64,000 nt of DNA. Origin: Rallus limicola (taxonomy: Eukaryota; Chordata; Aves; Gruiformes; Rallidae). Where the stretch lies: the NCBI GenBank assembly GCA_022605955.1, contig JAKCOZ010000005.1, positions 29,445,450-29,509,449 on the forward strand. The letters are read 5' to 3'. The position numbers and the translations under genes were made by a program. Shown in pieces: positions 26,442-40,245 of this stretch (position 1 is its first letter; every line of letters starts with the position of its first letter). Under the pieces are notes generated by a model. It worked only from the letters and a program-made list of their open reading frames with translations. It searched no databases and was not told where the DNA came from.

Positions 26442-29211
26442 AATCAGGATTATTTGGAAGAAAAATATCAAAATTCTTTCTCATCTGATTAATTTTTTTG
26501 CCTTTTTGCTTTGCTTTCTGTGACTATGATTAAGAATGACTCTGCAGGTTTCCACTTAATATCTAAATGACAATTATAATATCATTAATACTGGTCTCAA
26601 CTTCCAGAATATTCACAAATGAGAATGAGCTTAATTCACAATTTCTCTGAATTGAAAGTACTAAAAAAAATTTGTTAGAACTAGCTACTGCATCAGGCAT
26701 GTGCTTCTGTGGTGAGGCATGCAACCACTAAGAGCAAAGCCCTGATCCTTAGAAGCATTGTGCAAGGTTCATAAATGAAACAGTAGATAGCACCTTTACA
26801 GCTGTGAAGACTCAGATAATCACCAGGCAACATATTTTTGTACTTGTAATATTAATAAGGGCTCAACCCAAGGTTTTTTCCATCCAGGTAAACATCAGTT
26901 CATAAGAGTCTGACTGTCATTAAAATTACATTTTGTATTGTTTCTTGTTCCTAGCACACATTAAGAGAAAGCAGGTTCATGCTGTTATTCTAGGTAGCCA
27001 TTCAAATTTTTGGGTAAATTTGCTGCAACTTCATTGCTTCAACAGACTGGGTGTTGTGTCCAATTTTGTTCTCATTAGAGAGCTAACATAAAGAGAGGGG
27101 CAACATGATATTCTAAAATAATTCAAAATAAACTCATTTTCATGACAGAATTCACAAATTATATGGAACAATTGTTTTTAGGAAAGGAAAATAGACACCT
27201 GCAGTAGTCTGCTGCAGGAGAAAGGTAGCTTTCTAGTTAAGGTGTTCCATATAGTTTTCAGAAAACTTCTCTTTGATTCATACCTCTGTTAAAAGTTTCC
27301 TGTGTGACCTTAGGCAAGTTGTTTAATTTCTCCTTACTCCTGTCCTCTTCGTGTAAAATGTTTTCTTTCTCACAGCATCATTTTTCATTACCATGGAACT
27401 GGAAGAATTCATCCAAACTGCCAACCTTATGAAAGTGCCAACATGTCTGGATAAAATAATAGCATTTAAGTGAGGGGGGAAATAAATTAGAAGACACAGT
27501 ACTTCTGGCATTTCCACTGCTATGCTATCACTTTCCCTAATAATTACTCCAGGTTGTACATTGTTGACATTTACTAGAAGAAACAGAACAGCAGTAAAAA
27601 GCAAATACCACAACAGGTACAAATCTAAAATAAATAGGATACCTTGGATCACAATATTTACAGGACACATCGATTCATTTCTTGAAACATTTTGTGTAAA
27701 CAATGAATATGATATCCCATTAAGTTAGCAATCTGTTGTTCTTATTAATGAAAGAAAATGTAGCTTATTAAAATTACTGAATTTGCCTATTTTCTTCTAG
27801 TTCATAAGTTGATGTAAAACCTGGGAGACATTATTTGAAATGTTTAGCTAGAAGTTAGTGACTTCTTGGTCTGGACTGCATGGCACAATATGGAAGAGAA
27901 ATGTCCTTACACTGCGCTAAATAGGGTAGGTAGTTGTAGAAAATGTCCTAAATATCTTTGCCTACACAAATAGGAGATTTTTGAGGAAAGCATTTACTGT
28001 TAAAGCTTCATTCCCAGATGTACACATATTCTGACTCTTGCATATGTTATACATCATCTTCTTCTACCACTGTCTCTGGGAAACTGCAAGCACATTGTTG
28101 CATACTCAAGAGGGAGCCTTCTTGTTTGTGTTTTGTGTGCCCATAACCTCAGTGGACCCTGGAATCCACAAAGAGTCTCCTTGTGCTGCCACATGCTCAA
28201 TGCATATGGCATCTTCAGAGAATTTATTGGCAGACACACACAAGCCCATATTTAGCATGTGCAAACAACATTTTTTCAGGAGTTTGTAAGTCAGCCAAAG
28301 GCAGGTGTCTTTCACACAGATAACAAAACAGCTCTCTGACCTCATGTTGATTTTTTCTTCTGTTTCTCCAGCTCCCCAATTCCAAGTCTTTGCTTAAACT
28401 ATGAAAACACTAGGCCACTTCATCCAAATGACATGATTTGTTTCATAAAGATGAACATTTTTTTCCCATTTCCAAAGAATAGTTGATCTGTTTTAGCTGA
28501 AATTTAGAAGTTATGTTTAATGTTCAGCCAAAAATGTCACTTTCAATTCAACTGAAAGCATAAGAATAGGGAGGATAACCACACTATATTTAACTTTTAA
28601 ATGTAAATTCAAATGTAAATTTTTAAGAACATTTAAACAGCTTAAACAGGGATTGCCCCTAATACATTCTGGTTCTTTCACAATAAGTTTCCAAAAGTTT
28701 CAAAAGAGGCAAGTGAACACTGTCCCTGATTTATATAGATTAAGGATCTAGCTTAATCCTCTTTGAAGTGATGCATGATAAAATTTCAAAGCAAAATATG
28801 ATGTTTCCATAAAATGCCTGATAGGTCCTATTGATTCTGCTTTGACTTATGAACTTAATTTTCAAAATGAGCATTCATATCTATGTGTGGTTTCTAAAGT
28901 ACATTAAATAAATATTTTAGTTAAACAGGTATTTTATAGGCAGATGAATAAACTTAAATTCATATATCCACAATTATACCTGTGCCAATAACTGCTTTGA
29001 ACAAACATCTTCATTAAGGCTTCTTATTTAGATAACAGCTACCAGTGAAGAGTAAACAAATATTCTAACAAACATTAAACAAGATTGTAACAAGAAATTG
29101 ATTTTTCAGTTACTCAGCTGTTGCATCCATGGATTTTGATTATCTCAGTTTATAAAGCTTTAATCTATAGTGGATATTTCTTCTTCTGAGGAAAAAAAAA
29201 TAAACGCTAGT

Positions 29212-29232
29212 TAAGGACTCCTCGAGTCCTTA
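29212..29232. repeat. Perfect 9-bp inverted repeat, 3-base loop
   Basis: TAAGGACTC at 29212-29220 and GAGTCCTTA at 29224-29232 are exact reverse complements around CTC. CTCGAG lies at the inner edge. The arms are too short for a microRNA precursor. Function unknown, possibly chance. Confidence 0.65.
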
Positions 29233-32200
29233 CTGTAATTGTCAATTTGAAAGAATTAGTGGAAAATAATGAGGAGACTAAGGGTCAGGACTCACATGCA
29301 ATATTGTGATGAAAGGCATTTTTCTTCCATTCCCCTCTGCTTCTCATAGTGCTCAATATATGCTTGGGAATAAATATCTTTTTATTATGTTCATGTGCAC
29401 ACTGGAAAAATGAGAACTCAAAATATTTACTTTAATGTATGAATTTGTACCTTACATTCATCACATGCTGTATTTTCTATTCATACTAAATCTTGCTATA
29501 ATAGCTTCTCATGATTTACATGCCAAACACACCTGAAGATTATTTTCACATATGGAATGACAGAGCTAGAAGATATATGTTTTTAATGAGATAAAGTAAA
29601 GCTAATTATATTTATGTATATATTTGGGTAATATACTTAGATGAAAATAGGGGCCCAGCCACATCAAATTGCAAAACGTTCACCAACATGGTCAGTGATT
29701 TCAAGTTTTAACACAACAGCTATCAGAAAGATTCTTTCAGCTGCAAGAAAGAGTAAAAGACTAAATATGCCATCTTGCATCCACAGTACAGATAAATCCA
29801 TAGTATAAACATTTTCACTGATTTTCTATATGAGCTTAGACAAGTTATCTAATGGAATTTTTCCTTTCAGAGAAAGGAAAGTTGAAACCGACAGAAGTCT
29901 TCTCACAGGAAATATACTGAAGATAACCATTACTTTGAAAAAAAGTTGGTTTTCAGTAATGGGCATTTATCAGTGGAATGATATTCAATCAAACCATTTG
30001 GATGAATCATATTCAATCCACAGCATATTAAAACGTAGGTCATGTTTCAAATACATATACTTAAAGATATGTGTCCATGTTATTATACACACCTTACTGT
30101 TCTCAGGATATGTCTATATGGTAGAGTGTAGAACTATGTAGAGATTGCTGAGATAGCTTCCTAAAAACAATGATAGAATGAGCATTAGTGTGGCTGTTCC
30201 ACCAGATCAACTTTTCCAGAGTTTATTCAGCAGGATGTGATATCATGTAGTCTTGAAGTCTGCTCTGCTGGGCAGCTAGACCCCTAGTGGCAATCATACT
30301 AGAGATAGTCCCCAGCAATCGGGGACCTGTTTCTGCCTTCCATTTCTTGTCTTATGAGCCAAACCATGCCCTGGGGGCCAAATCCAAAAGCTAGTTGTCT
30401 GGTTTCTTTATGAGACCATCACTTCTTGGGTGACTATAACACCCAAATTATATATTGTTCATCTAATGTGAAATGCATTTCTGAACATTTTCACCTTTCT
30501 ACAGAGTTGAGAAAATTGAGAGATATAGCTGAAATAGTCATTATTGTATCTCAGAATGATCACAGTAGGTAAAGATGGAAAAGGCTTATCACATCAGCTG
30601 TTTCACTTTCCTGCATTACAGCATCTTCTCAGAGAAAATATACCAGTCCCAACTCAAGAGCAGATATCTTTCCATCTCCTAGGTGCCATTAAAAGACCTA
30701 AAAGAAATAAAGTGAAAAAAAGCTACTGAAAGAGAAGCTCTCTAGTTCATGGTTCAGTCAGGAGTGAAATGTGAGGTGTACAGTCTTGCCGCAGGTTTGA
30801 ACTTGCAAAGCTTTCTCCTTAGTTGAAAGGCAAGGGAGATCTCTTTCAGGAGTAGTCAGCCTGTTACATTTCCCCATAATCACATAATAAATTTCTCTCA
30901 GCCCTGCAAGTCTTTTAGAAAAGTGCACGATGGTATCCAGTCACAAATTACTGTATAGTCTGTTTGAAAGGATTACATTCCTGCAGCTTAAAAGCATCTC
31001 CACAATACAGGTCAAGATAGAAGATATTAAGTTCCTTTACAGATGCCATTGAAGAAGAGTATAGCCAGACTTAAATAGGGTAACATGCAGAGAGTAGAAA
31101 TAAAATATAAACCCACTTCATACATATTACAGTAAAATGTACCAGATTATATGGAGGATACTGCAGAGATATGCTGATGTAGTACATTATATCATCAATG
31201 TAAAACAGCTAGTTAATACTATAAAACTGAAAGAATAATGTTTCATTCAAAATGCTCTGAGAGGAATATCTCAATGTGATAGCTTAGATACAAGAAATCA
31301 TGATGGCACATATTCAAATACACAGCAGATTTCATAATGGATTAAAATCTCCCTGCAACACGCACACATGGAAAGCTAGGCTGTCCACCACATCTTACAT
31401 ATGAAAAGCCTGAGAAACTGACAGTGTGGAAATAATTCCATAAATATTTTTTAGGATAAAACCAATGAATTCACTTCAAATATATTGATGTCGGTTAATT
31501 AACTAGATCAAATAATTCACTGAGAGAGGCAGATGTTGAAGATTACATTTTAACATCCAGTTTTACACTGCTATGCCCCACACCTGGACAGAGAAGATGG
31601 TTGTGAATAGTTGAGTTGAAATGATCACACTCTTCAAATAAATAAAGGAATATAAGATGTAAATATATTTGCTGTGTGTTGCATGGTAAAAAGAACAGCT
31701 TTAGTGGTTCTGTACCTTGCGCAGTAGAGGATATCAGTGACACTGTTCCTTATTGGAGGTTTAAGTTCTGTTCTTAAAGCTATCAAACTTAGAAAGGAAG
31801 ACTAAACTGACAGTTAATAATTAAAATAGTAACTATTGTGTGTTCATTTCCTGCAACATTCAATTTTATTTTGTATTTCTAGGATTTGGTTTCAAGCTCT
31901 TCAGCTCTCTATTATTGGAGGATGAGGAAGAAACAAAGAAATAGGCTGAAATTAAGCAGTATTAAGAACAATTTCACAAAGCCACCCTGGTAACCTGTTC
32001 ACAGATGATGGCTGTCATGCAAGTTGCCTCCCAGTAGGTCATTCCAGAGCTTTTTGTGCTGGGTCAAAGAATACAGACTGTTCAAATATCTGGCATTTCT
32101 GGGCCACAAAACTATACCATTAGTCATTTTCAGTATATATAATGTGTCCTTAATATATTCTCCTTTTTAAAAAAAAAAAAATACAGGCCTGCCTAACATG

Positions 32201-35200
32201 CTTTCCATTTCTCTGGTTTTGGTTTCTAGTAACTGATTCTTGCTTTTCATTTCTCTGCAAGGTTTAATAGCTGTTCACTAGACAGTCACTCATATAACTC
32301 TGGTTATACGCTGTAATTAAGTCATTTTTGCAATCTTCTTGATTCCTGTCAAAATTTCATTAAAACAGAAACTTCAACAATATTGAAATGTAGTCTTGAA
32401 AGAGAGTATAACACCAAGAATGGATGAAACTGTGATTGAAAGCAAATGAAGGTTGAAGGTTATAAGAGAAATCTAAAAATCCACAGAACATACTATGTAA
32501 ACCAAAATATGTCAGCTATATTAAGATTGTACTTAATCAATTTGGAAAACTTTTTGCCAGTAATCAAAAGTATCAGCTATGGAGCAGAGTGACACAGAAT
32601 AAAAAATCTATACTGAAGAGATGACAAAAAATCCCAGCTTTAAAGACAAATGCCGTGGGATACACAGGTAGCAGTAGGCAAGTCTCCTGCTGGTTGCCTG
32701 TTCTTTTCATCAGGCCTTTTATACATAAACAAAGCAAAGAGGACCTCTGTTTTGAGTGTCTTGGCTAAAATTCTCAAAGTCTTCAGTAGCTGGGTGGAAC
32801 TCATTTATCTATCTCAGTGGGACAAATGAACACTGCTATTAAAAAAGAGAGATCACTTGAGGAGGTTGCCAGCATAACAAGAAAGAACCAACTTCACATA
32901 GTCATTCTTCTGATTTAAGCTTTTTAATGAAGAGGTGCTGCTTCTTTAACTGTATAACCTTGTATGAAAAATGAACATTTTCCTCTCAAAGTGAATTTTA
33001 TTAAAACAGTAGTCTCCTTGGAGGTTAAATGTGAAGTGCACATAGAAAACAGTTGAACTTACCAATCAATACAGTGTATAAGCCTCATGAAATGCTATTC
33101 TACAAAAAAATGCTTTTGGAATGATCTGTATGGAGAAAACCAAAGCAGTACAGCAGTTTTACTAATGTCAGCATATACACTTGCTCAGTTTATGAGAGGC
33201 TATGTCATTTTGCATAAGCCATTACCAACTGTGCACTTTCATGTATAATTATTGGTGAGCACTCACACAGCAATACATCTTCTTGTATCTTGTCATCTGT
33301 ATTTTGTTCACATTTCGACTTGTCTGTAAATGATTCACATTCAATGACATCAAAATGTTTTGCCACTGTTATGCATAAATCTCATCAATAGCTGATGAAA
33401 CATCAGCAGACTCTATTAAATGAACTGTACTAGCTTCTTTACTTTCAATATAAAAAGAAGCTTGCATAAACAGCAAAAAGTGCCACATACAGTATAATTA
33501 AAAGGTTTGCCCTATCATAAATATTCTGCTGACAGCCTGATGGGAGGGCAAACCCAGTCCTTGAGTAATGAGTCTGTTTCATCTAGGTTAAAAAATCAGG
33601 TCCTTTTAAGCTTATAGACGGGACAACTGAAGCTCCTCATATCTAATTACACACTGGTTGACTATAACAACTGACAATGTAGGTTCAGACCAGATATGAT
33701 TAAACAGAAATGTTCATTAAAATCATCTGTATTTGAAAACTCTTTCTTGCAAGATCAGCAGAGACACCCAGGACAAAATCAAGGAGAATGAAGTGGCTTT
33801 TTAACAACTCTTCCCTGCTAGGATCTTGAGTAGACCTGATTGATGCTTAAATGACAAATAATGGACCTAAAGTGAGAATTCAGCTGATTTCAGCTTGGCA
33901 TAGGACCTAGCCAGAACGGTGGAAGCCTTTATGCTTTTTCAGTTAGGGACACTATCTTATATCTTACCTGCTTTTCTGAAAAGTACTTAAACTAGAAATA
34001 AATTCACTACTGAAATATGTAACAATTGGTGCATTTTTTTTTTTAGACACTTAGAATAGTATCCGTTTTCTCTCTGTTTTTCAACCAAAGCAGTACCACC
34101 AACTGTTATCTTCCCATGCTGACCTTGGTTGAACTGTTGATTTCATCTTATGAGAGAAAGCAAATGAGAAAACTGTAAAGAATTTTTTTGAGAAGCTAAT
34201 ATCCACCTATCCTTTAAAATTCTTTGAATCTTCACAATATGTTTTGTTGTAAGGTGTTTAAATAAACTAATGACCTAGAGTTAGACCTTTTCTGAGTATG
34301 AGTAATCCATTGAGCTTTCTTCTAAATGTTAGGAATGTGCCTCATCATATCCCCCCTTTGCCCTTTTCTTCTTTGAGCTAAACAATTCCTGTTCTTCCAT
34401 CTTTCTCTAAAACTTATTTTCCTTCTCTGGACTCTCTTAATAGTTTTATGTACATTTTCTTCATTACCAGTGCCCCATGATAAGACAATGAAATATTATC
34501 TGAATATTGAATAAAGTGGAAAGATTACTTGTGTGGATGAGAATTTAAAATCCTTTTTATGTATATTGCAATAAAATCTTTGCCTTCTTCACACCAGCGT
34601 GGTATTCTCAACTTATGGTCATGCTCTAAATTTCAATAACTCTTAGAATCTGTTTTGAAGAATTTAGAAGATTTCCAAGAACCCTTCTATTTATACTTAT
34701 TTTTTAATTTATAGACATATTTATATTTATGTATATAAACCGCCTATCACCATATTGATAAACATTCTTTGGAATCACTCTGACGGTCTGACAGACATTG
34801 TCTGCTGTGTGCGCCTCTATGACATTATGATAATCCAAGTAGCATCTAGGTGCTCACTTGATTTAATTTGGTTTTACTTATTTTTATCTGATTTAATTTG
34901 GTCTTCTCTTTAGCTCACAACTGAATATGTGAACATCTATCTATAATACGTTAGCAATTTCCAAGAAACATATGCCTGTCTGTAATTTTTAGTATCTAGA
35001 AAGTGGTTTACAATGTAAAGGAGTCAAGTTGATGTAAATTCAACTACACAAGAACTAGTTTTACTTTGTAACATTGTTTCAAAATTATTAAATCACTAGT
35101 ATGAAGAAAATGAAAAGGAGGAAAAGAGGAAGGAGAACAAGCAGGTAATATGATTGTTTCTGATACTTGCAACTCTATTTTTGTTTCTCTTCTGTGTTTT

Positions 35201-35877
35201 CAGATCACTAAGTAGTGATTTTTTGTTTGACTGTTAGCTCAATGTGGTAACATATGTATAAATTATGCATAGCCATCCCATGAATGTAGCATCCACAGGT
35301 GAGAACTTCCAGTAACTATTGAAGGTATAATGTTCTCCTTTGTGTCTGACTCAATTTTCCTCAGAGTAGAAAAAAGAGGAGAGTGTTCAGTATTTAAACA
35401 GTGTTATGGCTTTCATCCTTCAATGTACATATATTTATCCTACCTTCTGAAACTATAAACCTTGGGGAAAGGGCATGGTGGTAAGCTAAACAATACATTT
35501 CCACTTCATGTATTTTATTTCACAACTTCTATCGTACACAGAGTTACTGTTATTTAATGTGATGCTTTGGATGTTCCTTTTAAAAAGAAATATGTAGTAC
35601 TTGAAAAAATATACAACTATAGTTGGATTCTCCATTGCCACAACCAACACCTATTCTCTCGTGACTTACATCATTTCTGCCTTTTTGGAGAATAGAAGCT
35701 GTTTTCAATGTTATTATGAAGGAGAAGTAAAAAGACTAACTGCAAAATTGTTGATCCATGAAATCTTTTTCACGTGTTGGTACTACTACAAAAACAACTG
35801 CTTTTATATTTAGGCAATTCATTTATGAAGACAGTTTACACCTCAAAACCTAACTCCTTAAATTCTCACTTCCATAT

Positions 35878-35936
35878 TAAAAAAAAAAAAAAGTAATGGG
35901 AAATTTAAAACAAAAACAAAAAACAAAAAAAAAACC
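35878..35936. repeat. A-rich low-complexity tract
   Basis: A run of A is followed by (AAAAC)-like units and a second long A run. There is no recognisable element body next to it, so it does not look like the tail of a processed pseudogene. Confidence 0.8.
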
Positions 35937-38900
35937 AAAGAGACAGACTAAGAACTTAGATGGCTAGAGTGCATTTTTTTCTTTAGCCTGTATCAATACC
36001 TTTGAAGCTGGTCATTCATCTTATGATATGTTCTTCATGGCTTTTTCACTAAATATCTGCAGCCACAACAATTTTTCTTGTCAGTGTTGCACGAAAATGG
36101 ATAATATAGTCATGTATGTGCCATTTTTAAATTTGTGGGTGATATTAATGTTCAGTTTATTTGCTTCTGATCATACTGGAGTACTCTTCCTTTTATCTTT
36201 TTTTTTAAATAATAATAAGTAGAAAATTACAAATTTTTGCAGTGCCATAAGTATTGATAAAACTACAGCTACAGAAATCACTGATCATTTTCAGTAATAT
36301 AAGTGGTGTTTGATTTACCCTTATAGAATTTTAGGGGTTGCAAGACCCAAAATATCAAACAGAACTATTATATGAAAAGACAATGTATTACAGGATTGTA
36401 CATTTTCTAGAGAAAGAAGAAAGGAAAAGACTTGAATCAATATACAATTGGTACTGTTTTCTCCATTCAATTTTAAGCCAAATCCTAATTCTGAGCTCTA
36501 TTTATACATATTCTCAGAAAGTAATGAAAGCAATTTTATCCAAAAGTTACAGAAACCAAAAGAAAAGGTCGGGTGTCTAGTCCAAAATACATGTTACATT
36601 AAATGCACTCTAGCTTTATTTCCACATTCACTTCCTTCATATTAGTAATAATGATGCAAATTAAACTCAGAGTTAGTTAAATACAAAGATATACTAAAAC
36701 CTGAAGACTGAAATATTTATTTATAAAGTAGTTGATGTGAGTCCTGAAAACATTTTACATGGCATTCATATGTACCAGACCATTTTTCAGTCATAACTCT
36801 TTCTGTTTCATATGAAAAGTCTGAAATTGATACATTTTCAACACAGAAAGACACATGGACTTTGTGGGTTTCAAGACAAACGCTTCTCCTAGACATTTCA
36901 AGTGCCTGGCTTACCTGTGAACAGCTCGGTCTATTTGCATCTGAGGTTAGTTGCTTTTTCTTGACCCTAATTAGCAGGAGATTTTGTGTCTAGAGTAACA
37001 CTATGATTCGTGCTAATAGTGACTATTGGAATGATTACCTCTACGCTGTCACAACTCCTTTTGTGGTTCTAACAGTATCTCAACGAGCTTTGATTGTGAT
37101 TTCCGTGCCTTACGAATTATCCCTTTCCCTATTCTTCATCCCTTTTTTTTTTTATATACAGATGAAAAGTACTGAGGAATTACTCTCAATACAAATTAGT
37201 ACAATAATGTTAAGTACGTCTAAACTCAGGTATTGGAGTATAAAGGGGGTGTTTAATCTAAACACTTCGGGTGATGTTTTGAAAAGAGTGTAAGTAGCTC
37301 TGGAGAAGCTGTTTTGAACACGTGCTCTGAAATCTGTCACTGCTTTCAAAAATTCTACCCTTAAACCTTATTTCTGTATCTTTCTCTTTCTTCCTAGCAC
37401 TATCATTCTTTACTGGAGAGAACAGTAGGTGAGTCCTCTAATATAGCAAATGCTGGTGGCTTGACATTTCTATCTTTGGCCTTCCTTCAATTATGTTTCA
37501 TGCTGACCCTCTTGTGTGGAACCAGTACCAGAAAGTAGAGCTTTGATATCACTGTTTACATGAATGTTTGATAAGCATCTGTCAGCCCTTAGCACTCTAT
37601 AAGACTGTATAACACAAAAGACAGCCAGAGAACCCTGGAGCTTTTGCCACCTGAAAGCATAATCTGTGTGTTTTCTGAATTTCAAATCAGTACAGAGATT
37701 GTTCTTTTGTAACTTAATATGTAATTTATGTATTATTTACTTTAAGAATATATTAATCAGAAAATAGGGTTCTTTTTATAAAACACAGCTGTGAGAAGCA
37801 AGGTCAAAATGTCTTTTATTGAAAATTATCTTACTAAATTGTCTTTGATCCCACTGGATTAAAAAAAAAAAGCAGACAGATAAAATTGAATAGTTGACAA
37901 GACTATTGACTACATCAAGATGACTAGTGAACAACTACTTGGAAACATTTTGACAATTCTTTATTAGCTTTTTGATTTCAACTTTGTTCTCAAATGTTTT
38001 GATTCACTTTCTGAAGAAATTTGAAGAAGTAAATCTTTGTTTTTACTTGAGATGAAAAGTTAGCAGTTAAACTGACTTCTGGTCAGAGTGCATGAATACT
38101 ACTTCCAGTAACCAGATGTGTGGCCTTCAATAAGATGAGTGTATTTTTACCGTCTTTTACTCATGTTGCACTGGCCCAAATAATTTTGATATAATTTAGC
38201 TTTGAATCCAGAAAGTGTGTAACCATATGATTGTGTCATGAACCTGGACATAATATTCACTGCTATTCACGCTCACTGCTACAGGTATGGCTTCTGTTTT
38301 GGAAATGCCATACAATGACCCAGCAGAGGAAGGTCACATATATTTACCATGAGATTATACCCATAATGTGCATGTGCAGTGCTTGGTACTGTACACAAAA
38401 CAGGTCACTGGTAGGATCATTTAAAAAAAATTAATGTCTTTTCAAGACCTTTAGAGATAAGGCAAAGTACACAAGTGTTCAGCTATAAGACTGCCAAGCA
38501 TATCAGACTTCTTTTTTGAAACTGCTAGAAATTGGGACTGGCTTTTGCAACATGTTTAACAGCCCAATCAAACAATATCTTAATTGTTCAGTCATCTTGT
38601 ATAGCAGCTGTCATTCTCCCTTACCTATCATGCACAGACCTCTGTATTCAAGGCTTGACCAGCTCAGCTTTCCAAGGTCCTTATTGCAGCTCTCCACCCT
38701 GCTCTAGTATTCCCTTTCTTGTCCTTTATTGCTTGATCCAACCCTATACATTTCCTTTGATTTCTCAGTGCATCCTGTTTCCTTTTTATGCATGAAGACT
38801 GAATATTCATGAGGAACAAGATATCTTTGGTGTCTTCATGGCAGGCAAGTTGCCAGTTCTTAGCAAATACATGATTTTTTTTTTCAACAAATTGATAAAA

Positions 38901-40109
38901 TCCATTTATTTATGGACACTGTTTAAAAACAGGAAAGAAGTCTTCAAATGTGTGACTTGGTACACATATTATTCAAGTCTATGGTCTTTATTCATTTTTG
39001 TAAATCAACATGTATCTTTTGCTTGTTTATTCTGTAGGAAAATTGGAAATGGAGTTTTATGGGATGTTGCTGTTCTATTCTGTAGCTGTTCTACAGTATA
39101 AACATAATAAACTCAGTATCATCTATGGTAGAACTGTTTCTATTTCAACCTGGAGAAGAAAATACTCTGCAGGTGCAATGAGTTAAATCATACTGAGGAA
39201 GATTTAGCACAGTCAAAGATATTTTAATCATTTCACAGTGCTTGAGTGAACATTCAGACTTTTCTACTAGACAAAATGAGATTCCATTTAAATTAGAATA
39301 AATAAGACTCCATCATACTATGAGAAATGTTTCTGTGTTTGTCCTTGTGATAAGTCATTCACATATCTTACAGCTTTTAATGGCCAAGACAGAGGGATAG
39401 GTTAATTTCTTGGACATTTTTGGGACTTGGACTTCTTTTCAGAAGGTAACAATGACTCTGAATTTGTTTAGACTTTGTTGACTGCAAACAGAATTCCTTA
39501 ATTTGCCAAGTATTAAGACAAATACCATGAGACAGCCCCTCCTTTATCCCACGTACATGGCAAGGGAAGGTCAGCTGAGATTCATACAAGACAATAAAGG
39601 GAATGGAAGAGACCTTATTTAGCATGAAATGGCAAGCAAAATAGCATTTTGTAGGGCCATATATATCTAACTCCAAACTGCGGGAAAGTTCCTTCTACTC
39701 CAGTAGACACAACACTTCACCTATTTATAAGCCCTTATTCTTTCAGAAATAAAAAATGGCAGCTGTCTCTCTGTGTTACTGAATAAACTCTAAGGAATTC
39801 TTTTGTCTTTTGTATTAAATAAGAGCAAACTAAGCTAGTAACTTTGCCAAGCAACAATTAGCTCATTTGTATCATTCCATCTCTATGTGCTGTATATGAG
39901 ATAAATGTAAGCATGCAAAAACGGATGGAAATCCACTTGTGTCAATTAGAGAAGAAACTTCTGAAGTATAAAAGGGAGAGTGAAAAAGCAACCTGATATT
40001 AATGAACATTTAAAAATTCCACTCTGTGCCTGAGTTGCCATTGATTAGCCTGCCTAGAAAGCAGTTCCTTAGTGTTCCCAGTTTGAAGCCAATTGGCTTT
40101 TTCTGTCAG

Positions 40110-40245
40110 ACCAGGGCTTTGTACACTCAATTCTGTTCTGAATTACACTGATATGTATTAGGGGTAAGTCTGCAATCTTCAAAGGAATTATTCTATTCAC
40201 ATCAGTGTAGCTGAGATTAAAATTTGCCCCTCAGAATTCTATAAA
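40110..40245. mobile_element. Possible old palindromic interspersed repeat
   Basis: The block contains TACACTGAT at 40144-40152 and its exact reverse complement ATCAGTGTA at 40201-40209. It then continues GCTGAGATTAAAATTTGCCCC. This layout (TTACAC..GTAA arms with a GAGATCAGAATTTGGCCC-like exit) resembles an old, partly palindromic repeat that I recall from bird and turtle DNA, but I cannot name the family with confidence. It is non-coding, and the limits are approximate. Confidence 0.35.

Larger units (their letters stand above)
26442..40109. other. Long gene-free, repeat-poor stretch
   Basis: About 13.7 kb without a recognisable gene or mobile element. The longest open frames are 126 codons on the minus strand (27323-27703) and 103 on the plus strand (29830-30141). 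They have no recognised domain and no CpG or promoter context. Minor structures are a perfect 9-bp hairpin at 29212-29232 and an A-rich run at 35878-35936. With so few insertions it could hold old conserved noncoding elements, but that cannot be judged from one sequence. Confidence 0.55.

Noticed and set aside
25984..26523. 179-codon plus-strand frame and 137-145 codon minus-strand frames
   Set aside because: They are produced by the GAAA/GGAA microsatellite. Composition is purely repeat-driven, with no domain.
27323..27703. 126-codon minus-strand frame
   Set aside because: No known family and no promoter, splice or repeat context. It is the kind of frame expected by chance in 64 kb.
29830..30141. 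103-codon plus-strand frame
   Set aside because: No family resemblance and composition typical of AT-rich noncoding DNA.
36318..36352. TAGAATTTTAGGGGTTGCAA resembling the reverse of a CR1 3' end
   Set aside because: Too short (about 25 bases) and not followed by the GACC...ATC block, so chance similarity is likely.
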